The notes under the pieces were generated by a model, which worked only from the letters and a program-made list of their open reading frames with translations, had not been told where the DNA came from and did no database searches. Of a stretch of DNA of 64,000 nucleotides, positions 29,110 through 36,490 are shown one piece after another (position 1 is the first letter of the stretch; each line of letters begins with the position of its first letter). Origin of the DNA: Mycobacterium sp. E183 (GTDB lineage Bacteria > Actinomycetota > Actinomycetes > Mycobacteriales > Mycobacteriaceae); NCBI RefSeq assembly GCF_001667735.1, contig NZ_LZJN01000136.1, positions 48,951 to 112,950 of the forward strand, in the 5' to 3' direction. A program made the position numbers and the translations under genes.

Positions 29110-29757
29110 TTATCCCTTGTCTTTTCCGACCGCGGCCGAGATCTCGTCGGCACTGTCGAAGGCCCGCGGCAGCATCTGCGCAACGCTACCGTCCGGCCGC
29201 AGAACCACCGTCGCGGGCATGACGTTTACGACACCGAGCGCCGCCGCGACCCGGCGGCGGCCGTCCTGCAGGGTCGGCAGCCGAACGCCCAGTTCGGCCA
29301 GCCGCAGCAACGCGGCCGTCTCGTTCTCGTCCTGATGCACCGTCACCACCGTCACGTCCGGCCCGGCCCGGCGTTGATACTCCGCCATCGCGGGCAGTTC
29401 GGCCGCACACGGCGCGCACCAATACGCCCAGAGGTTGAGGACCACCCGACGCCCGGCCAGCGCGCGAGCGACGTCGACAACCGAGCCGTCGGCCGCGCAA
29501 TCGACCGTGATCCCCCGCAGCGCCGGCGGTCCGGGACCGTCGCCGGCGCCCGGACAGGGCGCCAGATCGGCCCGCTGCCGCGGCCCCGCCAGCGCCGCCG
29601 GCGTGTCGGCGTCCCGGTGTTCACGGTCCGGCGCGTTCACCGCGGTGCCGGGCCGGGTCGATGTCGCGGACTGGTCGCGCAGCTGGGCCACCAGGGCCGC
29701 GACCAACGCCGCCACCACCGCGAGGATCGCGATCGTCCAGCGCGTGGTGCGCGTCAA
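29110..29757 (-). CDS. Membrane-anchored thioredoxin-like protein (TlpA/ResA type, Rv3673c)
   Basis: A 215-residue protein. An N-terminal anchor helix (WTIAILAVVAALVAALVAQL, residues 7-26) puts a TlpA-like domain outside the membrane. The redox motif is LWAYWCAPCAAELPAM with Cys-Ala-Pro-Cys, and the cis-proline is in VNVMPATVVL. A pair of extra cysteines (APCPGAG, VDCAADG) precedes the domain and may form a disulfide. It would reduce or shuffle disulfides of envelope proteins, possibly MarP, which lies two genes on; that link is inference. TTG start at 29757, 9 bases after nth. Confidence 0.9.
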   Translation of the reverse strand: MTRTTRWTIAILAVVAALVAALVAQLRDQSATSTRPGTAVNAPDREHRDADTPAALAGPRQRADLAPCPGAGDGPGPPALRGITVDCAADGSVVDVARALAGRRVVLNLWAYWCAPCAAELPAMAEYQRRAGPDVTVVTVHQDENETAALLRLAELGVRLPTLQDGRRRVAAALGVVNVMPATVVLRPDGSVAQMLPRAFDSADEISAAVGKDKG

Positions 29758-29766
29758 GGCCGTGCT

Positions 29767-30564
29767 CTACAGGCCGGCCAGCGCCAGCAGGTGCTCGGTC
29801 TCCGGGCCGCGCACCAGGGGCGCCGCCAGCAGCGGCTGGGTGGGGCCGAGGCCGAAGGACGGGCAGTCCTTGGCCACCACGCACACCCCGCAGGCCGGCT
29901 TGCGCGCGTGGCACACCCGTCGGCCATGGAAGATCACCCGGTGGCTCAACATGGTCCACTCGCTGCGTTCGATCAGTTCGCCCGCCGCGCGCTCGATTTT
30001 GACCGGGTCCTTGTCGGTGGTCCAGCGCCAGCGGTGCAGCAGCCGGGCGAAATGGGTGTCGACGGTGATGCCGGGAACCCCAAAAGCGTTGCCCAAGATG
30101 ACGTTGGCGGTCTTGCGGCCCACCCCGGGCAGCGTGACCAGTTCTTCCATGGTGGAGGGCACCTCGCCGTCGAACCGTTCGACCAGGGCCTGACCGAGGC
30201 CGATGAGCGAGGTCGCCTTGTTCCGGAAGAACCCCGTCGGGCGGATGAGCGCTTCCAGTTCGTCGCGGTCGGCCTGCGCGTAGTCCAGCGCGCTGGGGTA
30301 CCGCTTGAACAAGGCCGGCGTCGTCAGGTTCACCCTCTTGTCGGTGCTCTGCGCGGACAGGATGGTGGCGACCGTCAGCTCCAGCGGCGTGGTGAAGTCC
30401 AGCTCGCAGTGCGCGTCCGGAAACGCCTGCGCGAGCGCCCGATTCATCCGGCGGGCCCGTCGCACCAGGCCGACCCGGGTCTCCTCGGCCCACCGTTGCC
30501 CGGTGTCACCGCCCGCAGGGGCCGATGCCGACTTCGCGCGCCCGGACGACTTTGCCGCTGTCAC
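29767..30564 (-). CDS. nth: Endonuclease III
   Basis: A 265-residue base-excision-repair glycosylase/AP lyase for oxidised pyrimidines. The helix-hairpin-helix is [20 protein letters not shown] with the catalytic Lys in the HhH, and the catalytic Asp is in [12 protein letters not shown]. The C-terminal [4Fe-4S] motif is Cys-x6-Cys-x2-Cys-x5-Cys, visible as [17 protein letters not shown]. The N-terminal 28 residues are a low-complexity extension usual in mycobacteria. GTG start at 30564. It heads the run of four reverse-strand genes ending with marP. Confidence 0.96.
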   Translation of the reverse strand: MTAAKSSGRAKSASAPAGGDTGQRWAEETRVGLVRRARRMNRALAQAFPDAHCELDFTTPLELTVATILSAQSTDKRVNLTTPALFKRYPSALDYAQADRDELEALIRPTGFFRNKATSLIGLGQALVERFDGEVPSTMEELVTLPGVGRKTANVILGNAFGVPGITVDTHFARLLHRWRWTTDKDPVKIERAAGELIERSEWTMLSHRVIFHGRRVCHARKPACGVCVVAKDCPSFGLGPTQPLLAAPLVRGPETEHLLALAGL

Positions 30565-30611
30565 CTACGACAGAGTACTGATTTCGTGATCTCGCCGAGA
30601 CCTCGTGTTGA

Positions 30612-31016
30612 TTGAAGGCCCTGTTTACTCTCCTTGTGTCATGGTTGCTGGTGGCCTGCGTTCCTGGGCTACTGATGCTGGCGGCGCTCGGCTTGGGACG
30701 GCTCGAACGGGGGCTGGCCCGCGAGGACGTCGCGATGATCGCGGTCACCGAGCTTTTCGAACACACCGAGCTCGTGGACCTGCGCACGTTGGCGCGGGAG
30801 GGCATGCCCGAGGCGCTGGAGCTCCTGCATCGCCGCGATGCCCGGGAACTCGCCGAGGCCGCGCTGGCCGTGCTGACGGCCGCGCCGCGCCACGCCGCGC
30901 CGTCGTTTGCCGCCAGCTTCATCGACCACACCGAGCTGACATTGCCGACGCGAATACACGCGCATTCGCGGATCAATCCGCAGTTTAGGGCCACTAGACA
31001 CGTCAATCGTGTGTAG
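30612..31016 (+). CDS. Small membrane-anchored hypothetical protein (Rv3675 type)
   Basis: A 134-residue protein with one N-terminal hydrophobic helix (LFTLLVSWLLVACVPGLLML) and a helical, charged cytoplasmic body (EDVAMIAVTELFEHTELVDL, ALELLHRRDARELAEAALAV). Conserved upstream of crp in mycobacteria; function unknown. The start is TTG at 30612. About 100 bases separate it from crp. Confidence 0.82.
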   Translation: MKALFTLLVSWLLVACVPGLLMLAALGLGRLERGLAREDVAMIAVTELFEHTELVDLRTLAREGMPEALELLHRRDARELAEAALAVLTAAPRHAAPSFAASFIDHTELTLPTRIHAHSRINPQFRATRHVNRV

Positions 31017-31027
31017 CGTTGCACGTT

Positions 31028-31066
31028 GGACAAAATGTCCTACCGCTAGACTCATCACGCGAGCAC
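31028..31066 (+). promoter_or_regulatory. Putative crp promoter with operator-like palindrome
   Basis: GGACAAAATGTCC (31028-31040) is a perfect 13-base palindrome with a 3-base centre. It lies just before TAGACT (31047-31052), a likely -10 box, about 65 bases upstream of the crp start. TTGGAC inside the palindrome could serve as a -35 element at 15 bp spacing. Which protein would bind it is unknown; the sequence does not match the Crp consensus TGTGA-N6-TCACA. Confidence 0.5.
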
Positions 31067-31114
31067 GGGATTAACCTGGCCGTATCACAAACATTGAAAC
31101 TTTGAAGAGGCAAT

Positions 31115-31789
31115 GTGGACGAGATCCTGGCAAGGGCAGGAATCTTCCAAGGGGTTGAGCCGGGCGCGGTCGCCGCGCTTACCAAGCAGCTGCAACCCGT
31201 CGACTTTCCCCGTGGGCACACGGTCTTCGCCGAAGGCGAGCCGGGCGATCGGCTCTACATCATCGTCTCCGGGAAGGTGAAGATCGGCCGTCGCTCACCC
31301 GATGGCCGGGAGAACCTGCTGACGATCATGGGCCCGTCGGACATGTTCGGCGAATTGTCGATTTTCGACCCGGGCCCGCGGACCTCCAGCGCGACCACCA
31401 TCACCGAGGTGCGCGCGGTGTCGATGGACCGCGACGCGCTGCGGGCGTGGATCGCCGACCGCCCCGAGATCGCCGAGCAGCTGTTGCGGGTGCTGGCCCG
31501 GCGGCTGCGCCGCACCAACAACAATCTGGCCGACCTGATCTTCACCGACGTGCCCGGCCGGGTGGCCAAGCAGCTGCTGCAGCTCGCCCAGCGTTTCGGC
31601 ACCCAGGAGGGTGGCGCCATGCGGGTCACCCACGACCTGACCCAGGAGGAGATCGCCCAGCTGGTGGGCGCCTCGCGGGAGACGGTGAATAAGGCGCTGG
31701 CCGACTTCGCCCACCGCGGCTGGATCCGCCTGGAGGGCAAGAGCGTGCTGATTTCGGACTCCGAAAGGCTGGCCCGCCGAGCGAGGTAA
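31115..31789 (+). CDS. crp: cAMP receptor protein, global transcription regulator
   Basis: A 224-residue CRP/FNR-family regulator, the same length as Rv3676. The cyclic-nucleotide domain is residues about 10-120, with the phosphate-binding cassette [19 protein letters not shown] long dimerisation helix follows, then a winged helix with DNA-recognition helix [20 protein letters not shown] (about 170-190). It controls many genes including carbon and respiration functions. Start GTG 31115 is preceded by GAAGAGGC. Its last codons form the first unit of a 54-base tandem repeat. Confidence 0.97.
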   Translation: MDEILARAGIFQGVEPGAVAALTKQLQPVDFPRGHTVFAEGEPGDRLYIIVSGKVKIGRRSPDGRENLLTIMGPSDMFGELSIFDPGPRTSSATTITEVRAVSMDRDALRAWIADRPEIAEQLLRVLARRLRRTNNNLADLIFTDVPGRVAKQLLQLAQRFGTQEGGAMRVTHDLTQEEIAQLVGASRETVNKALADFAHRGWIRLEGKSVLISDSERLARRAR

Positions 31790-32014
31790 GCGCGCGCGGA
31801 GCGCGGGCGCAACCGAGCGAGAATCCGAACCCGAGCGAGGTAAGCGCGCGCGGAGCGCGGGCGCAACCGAGTGAGAATCCGAACCCGAGCGAGGTAAGCG
31901 CGCGCGGAGCGCGGGCGCAACCGAGTGAGAATCCAACCCCGAGCGAGGTAAGCGCGCGCGGAGCGCGGGCGCAACCGAGTGAGAATCCAACCCCGAGCGA
32001 GGTAAGCGCGCGGG
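31781..32014. repeat. 54-bp tandem repeat (VNTR), four full copies and a partial fifth
   Basis: The unit starts GCGAGGTAAGCGCGCGCGGA and recurs at 31781, 31835, 31889, 31943 and 31997, exactly 54 bases apart. Copies differ by only a few bases (for example GAGCGAG against GAGTGAG, CCGAACCC against CCAACCCC). The first unit includes the last crp codons and its TAA stop. Because 54 is a multiple of three, one antisense frame stays open throughout, giving an 18-residue peptide repeat that I regard as an artefact. It fills the convergent gap between crp and the MBL hydrolase gene. Confidence 0.95.
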
Positions 32015-32070
32015 AATTGCGCCGAGCCGGTAATTTCGCAGGCCCTTACTCGCAGTTCTCCTGCAGATTT

Positions 32071-32865
32071 TCAGGTTCGCTGCAAATAGTTCAGCTGCGC
32101 CTGAACGGACCATTCGGCCGCGTCCCAGAGTTTCTCGTCGACGTCCACATAGACGTGTTCGACGACCTGCCGCGCGGTGGCGTCCTCGCCGATGTCACGC
32201 AGCGCCGCGCGCACCTGCTCCAGGCGCTCGTGCCGGTGCACCAGGTAGCCCGATGCGACGGCCTCCAGGTTGGCCAGGTCCGGCCCGTGACCGGGCAGCA
32301 CCGTGCGGGGCCCTAGGCCGCGGAGCCGCCGCAACGATTCCAGGTAGTCGGCCAGGCTGCCGTCTTCGGAATCTATGACGGCGGTGCCACGGCCCAGCAC
32401 GCTGTCCGCGGTGAGCACCGCGTCGTCGACCAGAAACGACAGCGAGTCGGCGGTGTGGCCGGGGGTGGCCATCACCTTGATCTTCAGGCCGGCCGCGTCG
32501 ATCACCTCGCCGTCGGTCAGGTGACCGCCGAGGCCGCGCAAGAACCCGCTGCCCGCCGACCGCACCGTCGCGCCGGTGCGCTCGACGAGCTTGTCGATAC
32601 CGTCGGTGTGGTCGCCGTGCCGGTGACTGATCAGCACCAGCGTGATCCGGCCCAGCCCGGCGAGGCGGTCAATGTGCTCGTCGTCGTCCGGGCCGGGGTC
32701 CACGACCACCAGCTCGTCGCTGCCCTTGCCGCGCAGCACCCAGGTGTTGGTGCCCTCGAGGGTCAGCAATCCCGGGTTGTCGGCCAGCAGGACCGAGGCG
32801 GTCTCGGTGACCGCCCGCAGCCTGCCGTAGGCGGGGTGGCTCAGCGACTCGGGCGCGGCGGTCAC
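32071..32865 (-). CDS. Metallo-beta-lactamase-fold hydrolase (Rv3677c type)
   Basis: A 264-residue MBL-fold protein with the LACTB2/glyoxalase-II-like pattern. The metal ligands are in SHRHGDHTDGI (HxHxDH), ATPGHTADSLSF (His), DSVLGRGTAVID (Asp) and VLPGHGPDLAN (His). A C-terminal helical region (QVVEHVYVDVDEKLWDAAEW) matches the LACTB2 C-terminal domain, whose members act as RNases or thioester hydrolases. The substrate here is unknown. GTG 32865 overlaps the RidA stop (GTGA), so the three reverse-strand genes form an operon. Confidence 0.93.
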   Translation of the reverse strand: MTAAPESLSHPAYGRLRAVTETASVLLADNPGLLTLEGTNTWVLRGKGSDELVVVDPGPDDDEHIDRLAGLGRITLVLISHRHGDHTDGIDKLVERTGATVRSAGSGFLRGLGGHLTDGEVIDAAGLKIKVMATPGHTADSLSFLVDDAVLTADSVLGRGTAVIDSEDGSLADYLESLRRLRGLGPRTVLPGHGPDLANLEAVASGYLVHRHERLEQVRAALRDIGEDATARQVVEHVYVDVDEKLWDAAEWSVQAQLNYLQRT

Positions 32866-33326
32866 GGTCGTGAGCCGACCTCCACGATCAGCTCCACCTC
32901 TACCGGCGCATCCAGGGGCAGCTCGGACACGCCGACCGCCGAGCGCGCGTGGGCGCCGGCATCGCCGAACACCTCGGCCAGCAGCTGGGAGGCCCCGTTG
33001 ATGACGCTGGGCTGGCCGTTGAAACCGGGGGCCGACGCAACGAAGCCGACGACCTTGACCACCCGCGTCACCGCGTCGATGCCCACCAGCGAGTCGATGG
33101 CGGCCAGGGCGTTGAGTGCGCAGATCCGCGCGAGCGCCTTGCCCTCTTCCGGGCTGACGTGGGCCCCGACCTTGCCCGTCCCGGCGAGCTGTCCGTTCTG
33201 CATCGGCAGCTGACCGGCGGTGTAGACCAGGTCACCCGTCCGCACCGCGGGCACGTAGGCGGCCAGCGGGGCCACCACCGCGGGCAGCGCGACACCGAGT
33301 TCGGAGAGCCGGGCCGACGCCGTCAT
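32862..33326 (-). CDS. RidA/YjgF family protein (Rv3678c type)
   Basis: A 154-residue Rid-family protein, likely trimeric and cytosolic. Typical blocks are GDLVYTAGQLPMQNGQLAGT and, near the C-terminus, HARSAVGVSELPLDAPVEVE followed by LIVEV. The Rid catalytic arginine that contacts the imine substrate is at HARSAVG. RidA proteins hydrolyse reactive enamines such as 2-aminoacrylate, but longer subgroups like this one may have other substrates. The ATG immediately follows the TAG of the DUF4177 gene. Confidence 0.9.
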   Translation of the reverse strand: MTASARLSELGVALPAVVAPLAAYVPAVRTGDLVYTAGQLPMQNGQLAGTGKVGAHVSPEEGKALARICALNALAAIDSLVGIDAVTRVVKVVGFVASAPGFNGQPSVINGASQLLAEVFGDAGAHARSAVGVSELPLDAPVEVELIVEVGSRP

Positions 33327-33488
33327 CTACTTCGGGCGCTTCAGATACGCGACGTGTTGCTCCCCGGTGGGCCCGGGCAGCACGGACACCAGTTCCCAAC
33401 CGTCGGCGCCCCACTGGTCGAGGATCTGTTTGGTGGCGTGCGTCAGCAGCGGGACCGTGACGTATTCCCATGCGATCGGTTGGCTCAT
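33327..33488 (-). CDS. DUF4177 small protein (Rv3678A type)
   Basis: A 53-residue protein. It begins MSQPIAWEYVTVPLLTHATK and contains WGADGWELVSVLPGP, the DUF4177 signature (WExxxVPL...LNxxGxxGWELV). Cytosolic, no membrane segment, unknown function. Its stop TAG directly abuts the RidA ATG, and the length equals that of Rv3678A. It starts the three-gene operon with RidA and the MBL hydrolase, and diverges from bagA with about 77 bases between. Confidence 0.9.
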   Translation of the reverse strand: MSQPIAWEYVTVPLLTHATKQILDQWGADGWELVSVLPGPTGEQHVAYLKRPK

Positions 33489-33565
33489 GGCGCGAGCTTA
33501 TCGGTCGGGTGTGAACGCCTCTGGCCTGCCCGGGGGCCCGGCGCCGGCCGGGCTAGCATGCGAAG

Positions 33566-34588
33566 GTGGCAAACATATCGAGCGGCGGTAGCGCCGTCGG
33601 CTGGCCGGCGCGGTTGTCGAAGGCCCGCCTGCATTTCGTCACCGGCAAAGGCGGCACGGGCAAGTCGACGATAGCGGCCGCGCTCGCGCTCACCCTGGCA
33701 GCCGGGGGCCGAAAGGTTCTCCTCGTGGAAGTCGAAGGGCGGCAAGGCATTGCGCAGCTCTTCGACGTGCCGCCGCTGCCCTACCAGGAGGTCAAGATCG
33801 CGACCGCCGAGCGCGGCGGGCAGGTCAACGCCCTGGCGATCGACATCGAGGCGGCCTTCCTGGAATACCTGGACATGTTCTACAACCTCGGTATCGCCGG
33901 GCGGGCGATGCGCCGCATCGGCGCCATCGAATTCGCGACGACGATCGCGCCCGGTCTGCGCGACGTGCTGCTGACCGGAAAGATCAAGGAATCGGTGGTG
34001 CGGCTGAACAAGGGGGCCAAGACCCCGGTTTACGACGCGGTTGTGGTCGACGCACCGCCGACGGGTCGGATCGCCCGCTTCCTGGACGTCACCAAGGCCG
34101 TCTCGGATCTGGCCAAGGGCGGCCCGGTGCACTCGCAGAGCGAGGGCGTGGTGAAGCTGCTGCACTCTGAGCAGACCGCCATCCACCTCGTCACCCTGTT
34201 GGAGGCGCTGCCGGTGCAGGAAACGCTCGAGGCCATCGAGGAGCTCGCCGAGATGGAGCTGCCGATCGGCAGCGTGATCGTGAACCGCAACATCGCCTCG
34301 TACCTGCAGCCCGCCGACCTGGCCAAGGCCGCCGAGGGACACGTCGACGCGGACTCGGTGCGGACGGGGCTGGAAATGGCGGGGATCAAGCTGAATGACA
34401 ACGACTTCGCGGGCCTGCTGACCGAAACCATCGAGCACGCGACGGTCATCGCCGCGCGAGCCGAGATCGCGCAACAACTGGACGCGTTGAAGGTGCCGCG
34501 GCTCGAACTGCCGACGATCTCCGACGGCGTCGACCTCGGCAGCCTCTATGAGCTTTCGGAAGTGCTTGCGCAGCAGGGGGTTCGATGA
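33566..34588 (+). CDS. bagA: ArsA/GET3-like ATPase, anion transporter subunit BagA (Rv3679)
   Basis: A 340-residue SIMIBI-class ATPase. The deviant P-loop is [20 protein letters not shown] (residues about 25-44); a switch-type [17 protein letters not shown] is near 160. In M. tuberculosis Rv3679 and Rv3680 form the BagA/BagB pair, needed for tolerance of glycerol and glyceraldehyde-derived stress. No metal-binding cysteines of arsenite ATPases are visible, so arsenic transport is unlikely. GTG 33566 lies 6 nt after TAGCAT, consistent with a leaderless mRNA. Confidence 0.93.
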   Translation: MANISSGGSAVGWPARLSKARLHFVTGKGGTGKSTIAAALALTLAAGGRKVLLVEVEGRQGIAQLFDVPPLPYQEVKIATAERGGQVNALAIDIEAAFLEYLDMFYNLGIAGRAMRRIGAIEFATTIAPGLRDVLLTGKIKESVVRLNKGAKTPVYDAVVVDAPPTGRIARFLDVTKAVSDLAKGGPVHSQSEGVVKLLHSEQTAIHLVTLLEALPVQETLEAIEELAEMELPIGSVIVNRNIASYLQPADLAKAAEGHVDADSVRTGLEMAGIKLNDNDFAGLLTETIEHATVIAARAEIAQQLDALKVPRLELPTISDGVDLGSLYELSEVLAQQGVR

Positions 34589-35754
34589 GTACCACGCCGA
34601 ACAAGCTTGATATGGCCACGATCCTGGCCGACACGACCAACCGGGTGGTGGTGTGCTGCGGCGCGGGCGGGGTGGGCAAGACCACCACTGCTGCCGCGAT
34701 GGCCTTGCGCGCGGCCGAATACGGCCGCAACGTCTGCGTTTTGACGATCGACCCGGCCAAGCGGCTGGCCCAGGCGCTCGGGGTCAACGACCTGGGCAAC
34801 ACCCCTCAGCGCGTGCCGTTGGCGCCGGAGGTTCCCGGCGAGCTGCACGCGATGATGCTCGACATGCGCCGCACGTTCGACGAAATGGTGGTCCAGTACT
34901 CCGGAACCGGCCGCGCGCAAGCGATTCTGGACAACCAGTTCTATCAAACGGTCGCCAGCTCGCTCGCCGGCACGCAGGAGTACATGGCGATGGAGAAGCT
35001 CGGCCAACTGCTGGCCGAGGACCGCTGGGACCTGGTGGTGGTGGACACCCCGCCATCGCGCAACGCGCTGGACTTCCTGGACGCGCCCAAGCGGCTGGGC
35101 AGCTTCATGGACAGTAGGCTGTGGCGGCTGCTGCTCGCGCCGGGCCGGGGTATCGGCCGATTGGTCACCGGCGCAATGGGTTTGGCGATGAAGGCGATGT
35201 CAACCGTGCTCGGCTCACAGATGTTGAGCGACGCGGCGGCCTTCGTGCAATCGCTGGACGCCACCTTCGGTGGTTTCCGGGAGAAGGCCGACCGTACCTA
35301 CGCGCTGCTGAAGCGGCGGGGCACGCAGTTCGTCGTGGTCTCGGCGGCCGAACCCGATGCGCTGCGCGAGGCCTCCTTCTTCGTCGACCGGTTGTCCACC
35401 GAAGGAATGCCGCTCGCCGGGCTGGTCTTGAATCGCACCCACCCGACGTTGTGCTCGCTTCCCGCCGAGCGGGCGATCGACGGAACCGAAACGCTGGAGG
35501 CCGAAGCGGACTCCGAGGCGGCGTCGCTGGCCGCGGCCGTGCTCAGGATTCATGCCGACCGTGCGCAGACCGCGAAACGGGAAATCAGGTTGCTGTCGCG
35601 GTTCACCGGGGCCAATCCGCACGTGCCCGTCGTCGGGGTTCCGTCGCTGCCCTTCGACGTCTCGGACCTGGAAGCGTTGCGCGCCCTCGCCGATCAGATC
35701 GCACCGGTTGGCGACGACGCGGCCCGCGCGGCGGCGCAGGGGCCCCTGCACTAG
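34585..35754 (+). CDS. bagB: ArsA/GET3-like ATPase, BagB (Rv3680)
   Basis: A 389-residue partner of BagA. The P-loop is [20 protein letters not shown] near residue 24, with switch region [19 protein letters not shown] near 150 and [18 protein letters not shown] hydrophobic [17 protein letters not shown] patch could be the tail-anchor or membrane contact region. The ATG overlaps the BagA stop (ATGA), so both are made in equal amounts and probably form a heterodimer. Convergent with whiB4, 21 bases apart. Confidence 0.93.
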   Translation: MSTTPNKLDMATILADTTNRVVVCCGAGGVGKTTTAAAMALRAAEYGRNVCVLTIDPAKRLAQALGVNDLGNTPQRVPLAPEVPGELHAMMLDMRRTFDEMVVQYSGTGRAQAILDNQFYQTVASSLAGTQEYMAMEKLGQLLAEDRWDLVVVDTPPSRNALDFLDAPKRLGSFMDSRLWRLLLAPGRGIGRLVTGAMGLAMKAMSTVLGSQMLSDAAAFVQSLDATFGGFREKADRTYALLKRRGTQFVVVSAAEPDALREASFFVDRLSTEGMPLAGLVLNRTHPTLCSLPAERAIDGTETLEAEADSEAASLAAAVLRIHADRAQTAKREIRLLSRFTGANPHVPVVGVPSLPFDVSDLEALRALADQIAPVGDDAARAAAQGPLH

Positions 35755-35775
35755 CGGGAGCGATGGGTCCGCGGG

Positions 35776-36126
35776 TCAGCCGACGCTGCGGGTGCGCCTC
35801 TTGTCGAAGAAGTCGGCCCAGGAGACCACCTCGGGGTGCTGCTTGAGCAGGGCGCGGCGTTGACGCTCGGTCATGCCGCCCCAGACGCCGAACTCGACCT
35901 TGTTGTCGAGGGCGTCGGCCCCGCACTCCTGCATCACCGGGCAGTGCCGGCAAATAACGGCCGCTTTGCGCTGCGCGGCGCCACGGACGAATAGCTCGTC
36001 CGGGTCGGTGGTTCGACACAGTGCTTTGGAAACCCAGGCGATCCGTTCTTCGGCATCAACGCTGCGGAGTACCCCTTGAGCGGCCGCAATGTTTGTCCTA
36101 CGCGCCGCAGGCCGTGTTCCTGACAC
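35776..36126 (-). CDS. whiB4: WhiB4 iron-sulfur redox transcription regulator
   Basis: A 116-residue Wbl protein. The four [4Fe-4S]-ligating cysteines are C37, C59, C62 and C68 (Cys-x2-Cys-x5-Cys in CRHCPVMQEC), followed by the GVWGG turn and a basic C-terminal DNA-binding region (RQRRALLKQH, DKRRTRS). WhiB4 senses oxygen and nitric oxide through its cluster and, when oxidised, condenses DNA and represses antioxidant genes. Its start faces a 365-base upstream region shared with ponA2. Confidence 0.95.
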   Translation of the reverse strand: MSGTRPAARRTNIAAAQGVLRSVDAEERIAWVSKALCRTTDPDELFVRGAAQRKAAVICRHCPVMQECGADALDNKVEFGVWGGMTERQRRALLKQHPEVVSWADFFDKRRTRSVG

Positions 36127-36490
36127 GAACTGTTCCCTTCCCTACCGGCCGCTCTCGCGACCGCCCTCCTGGGGTGCAGATCCTGACCTGCGATCTACGC
36201 CACACTGTGTACATCGGTGTTACCTGAATCTCACCGTGTGTCTAAGTTAGGTGGTCAGCCACCAATTGCGCAACAGTCCGATAACGCTTTTTTTGGGACG
36301 GGCGTGCCGTCTCGTCCAAAACGGCGGGCCAAGAAGTGATCTTGGACACGCCCGTTCGGGGGGTCCATTCACTGACGCACGCGCAAATTTTATCCCTGCC
36401 GCGGCCGTAAAGCGCTGGTCAATGACGGGGTGAAAAAGTGGGTGAACGCGCAGCGTGGCGGCGTGACAGGGGGCCGCTACTGTAGTAGCC
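36127..36490. promoter_or_regulatory. Divergent regulatory region of whiB4 and ponA2
   Basis: About 365 bases without a gene. TACTGT at about 36478-36483 lies some 7 nt before the ponA2 ATG and is a plausible -10 box of a leaderless transcript. GTGTTACCTGAATCTCAC (about 36210-36230) is a loose dyad (GTG...CAC) that might bind a regulator. I see no hairpin terminator or small RNA signature. Confidence 0.45.

Noticed and set aside
31255..31974. Antisense protein with an 18-residue repeat ([17 protein letters not shown])
   Set aside because: Arises because 54 is divisible by three; most of it is antisense to crp and it has no ribosome site.
31781..32014. CRISPR-like array
   Set aside because: The repeats are contiguous with no unique spacers and no cas genes are nearby; it is a simple tandem repeat.
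36490..36490. Crp-binding site between whiB4 and ponA2
   Set aside because: Only a loose GTG...CAC dyad is present and it does not match TGTGA-N6-TCACA.
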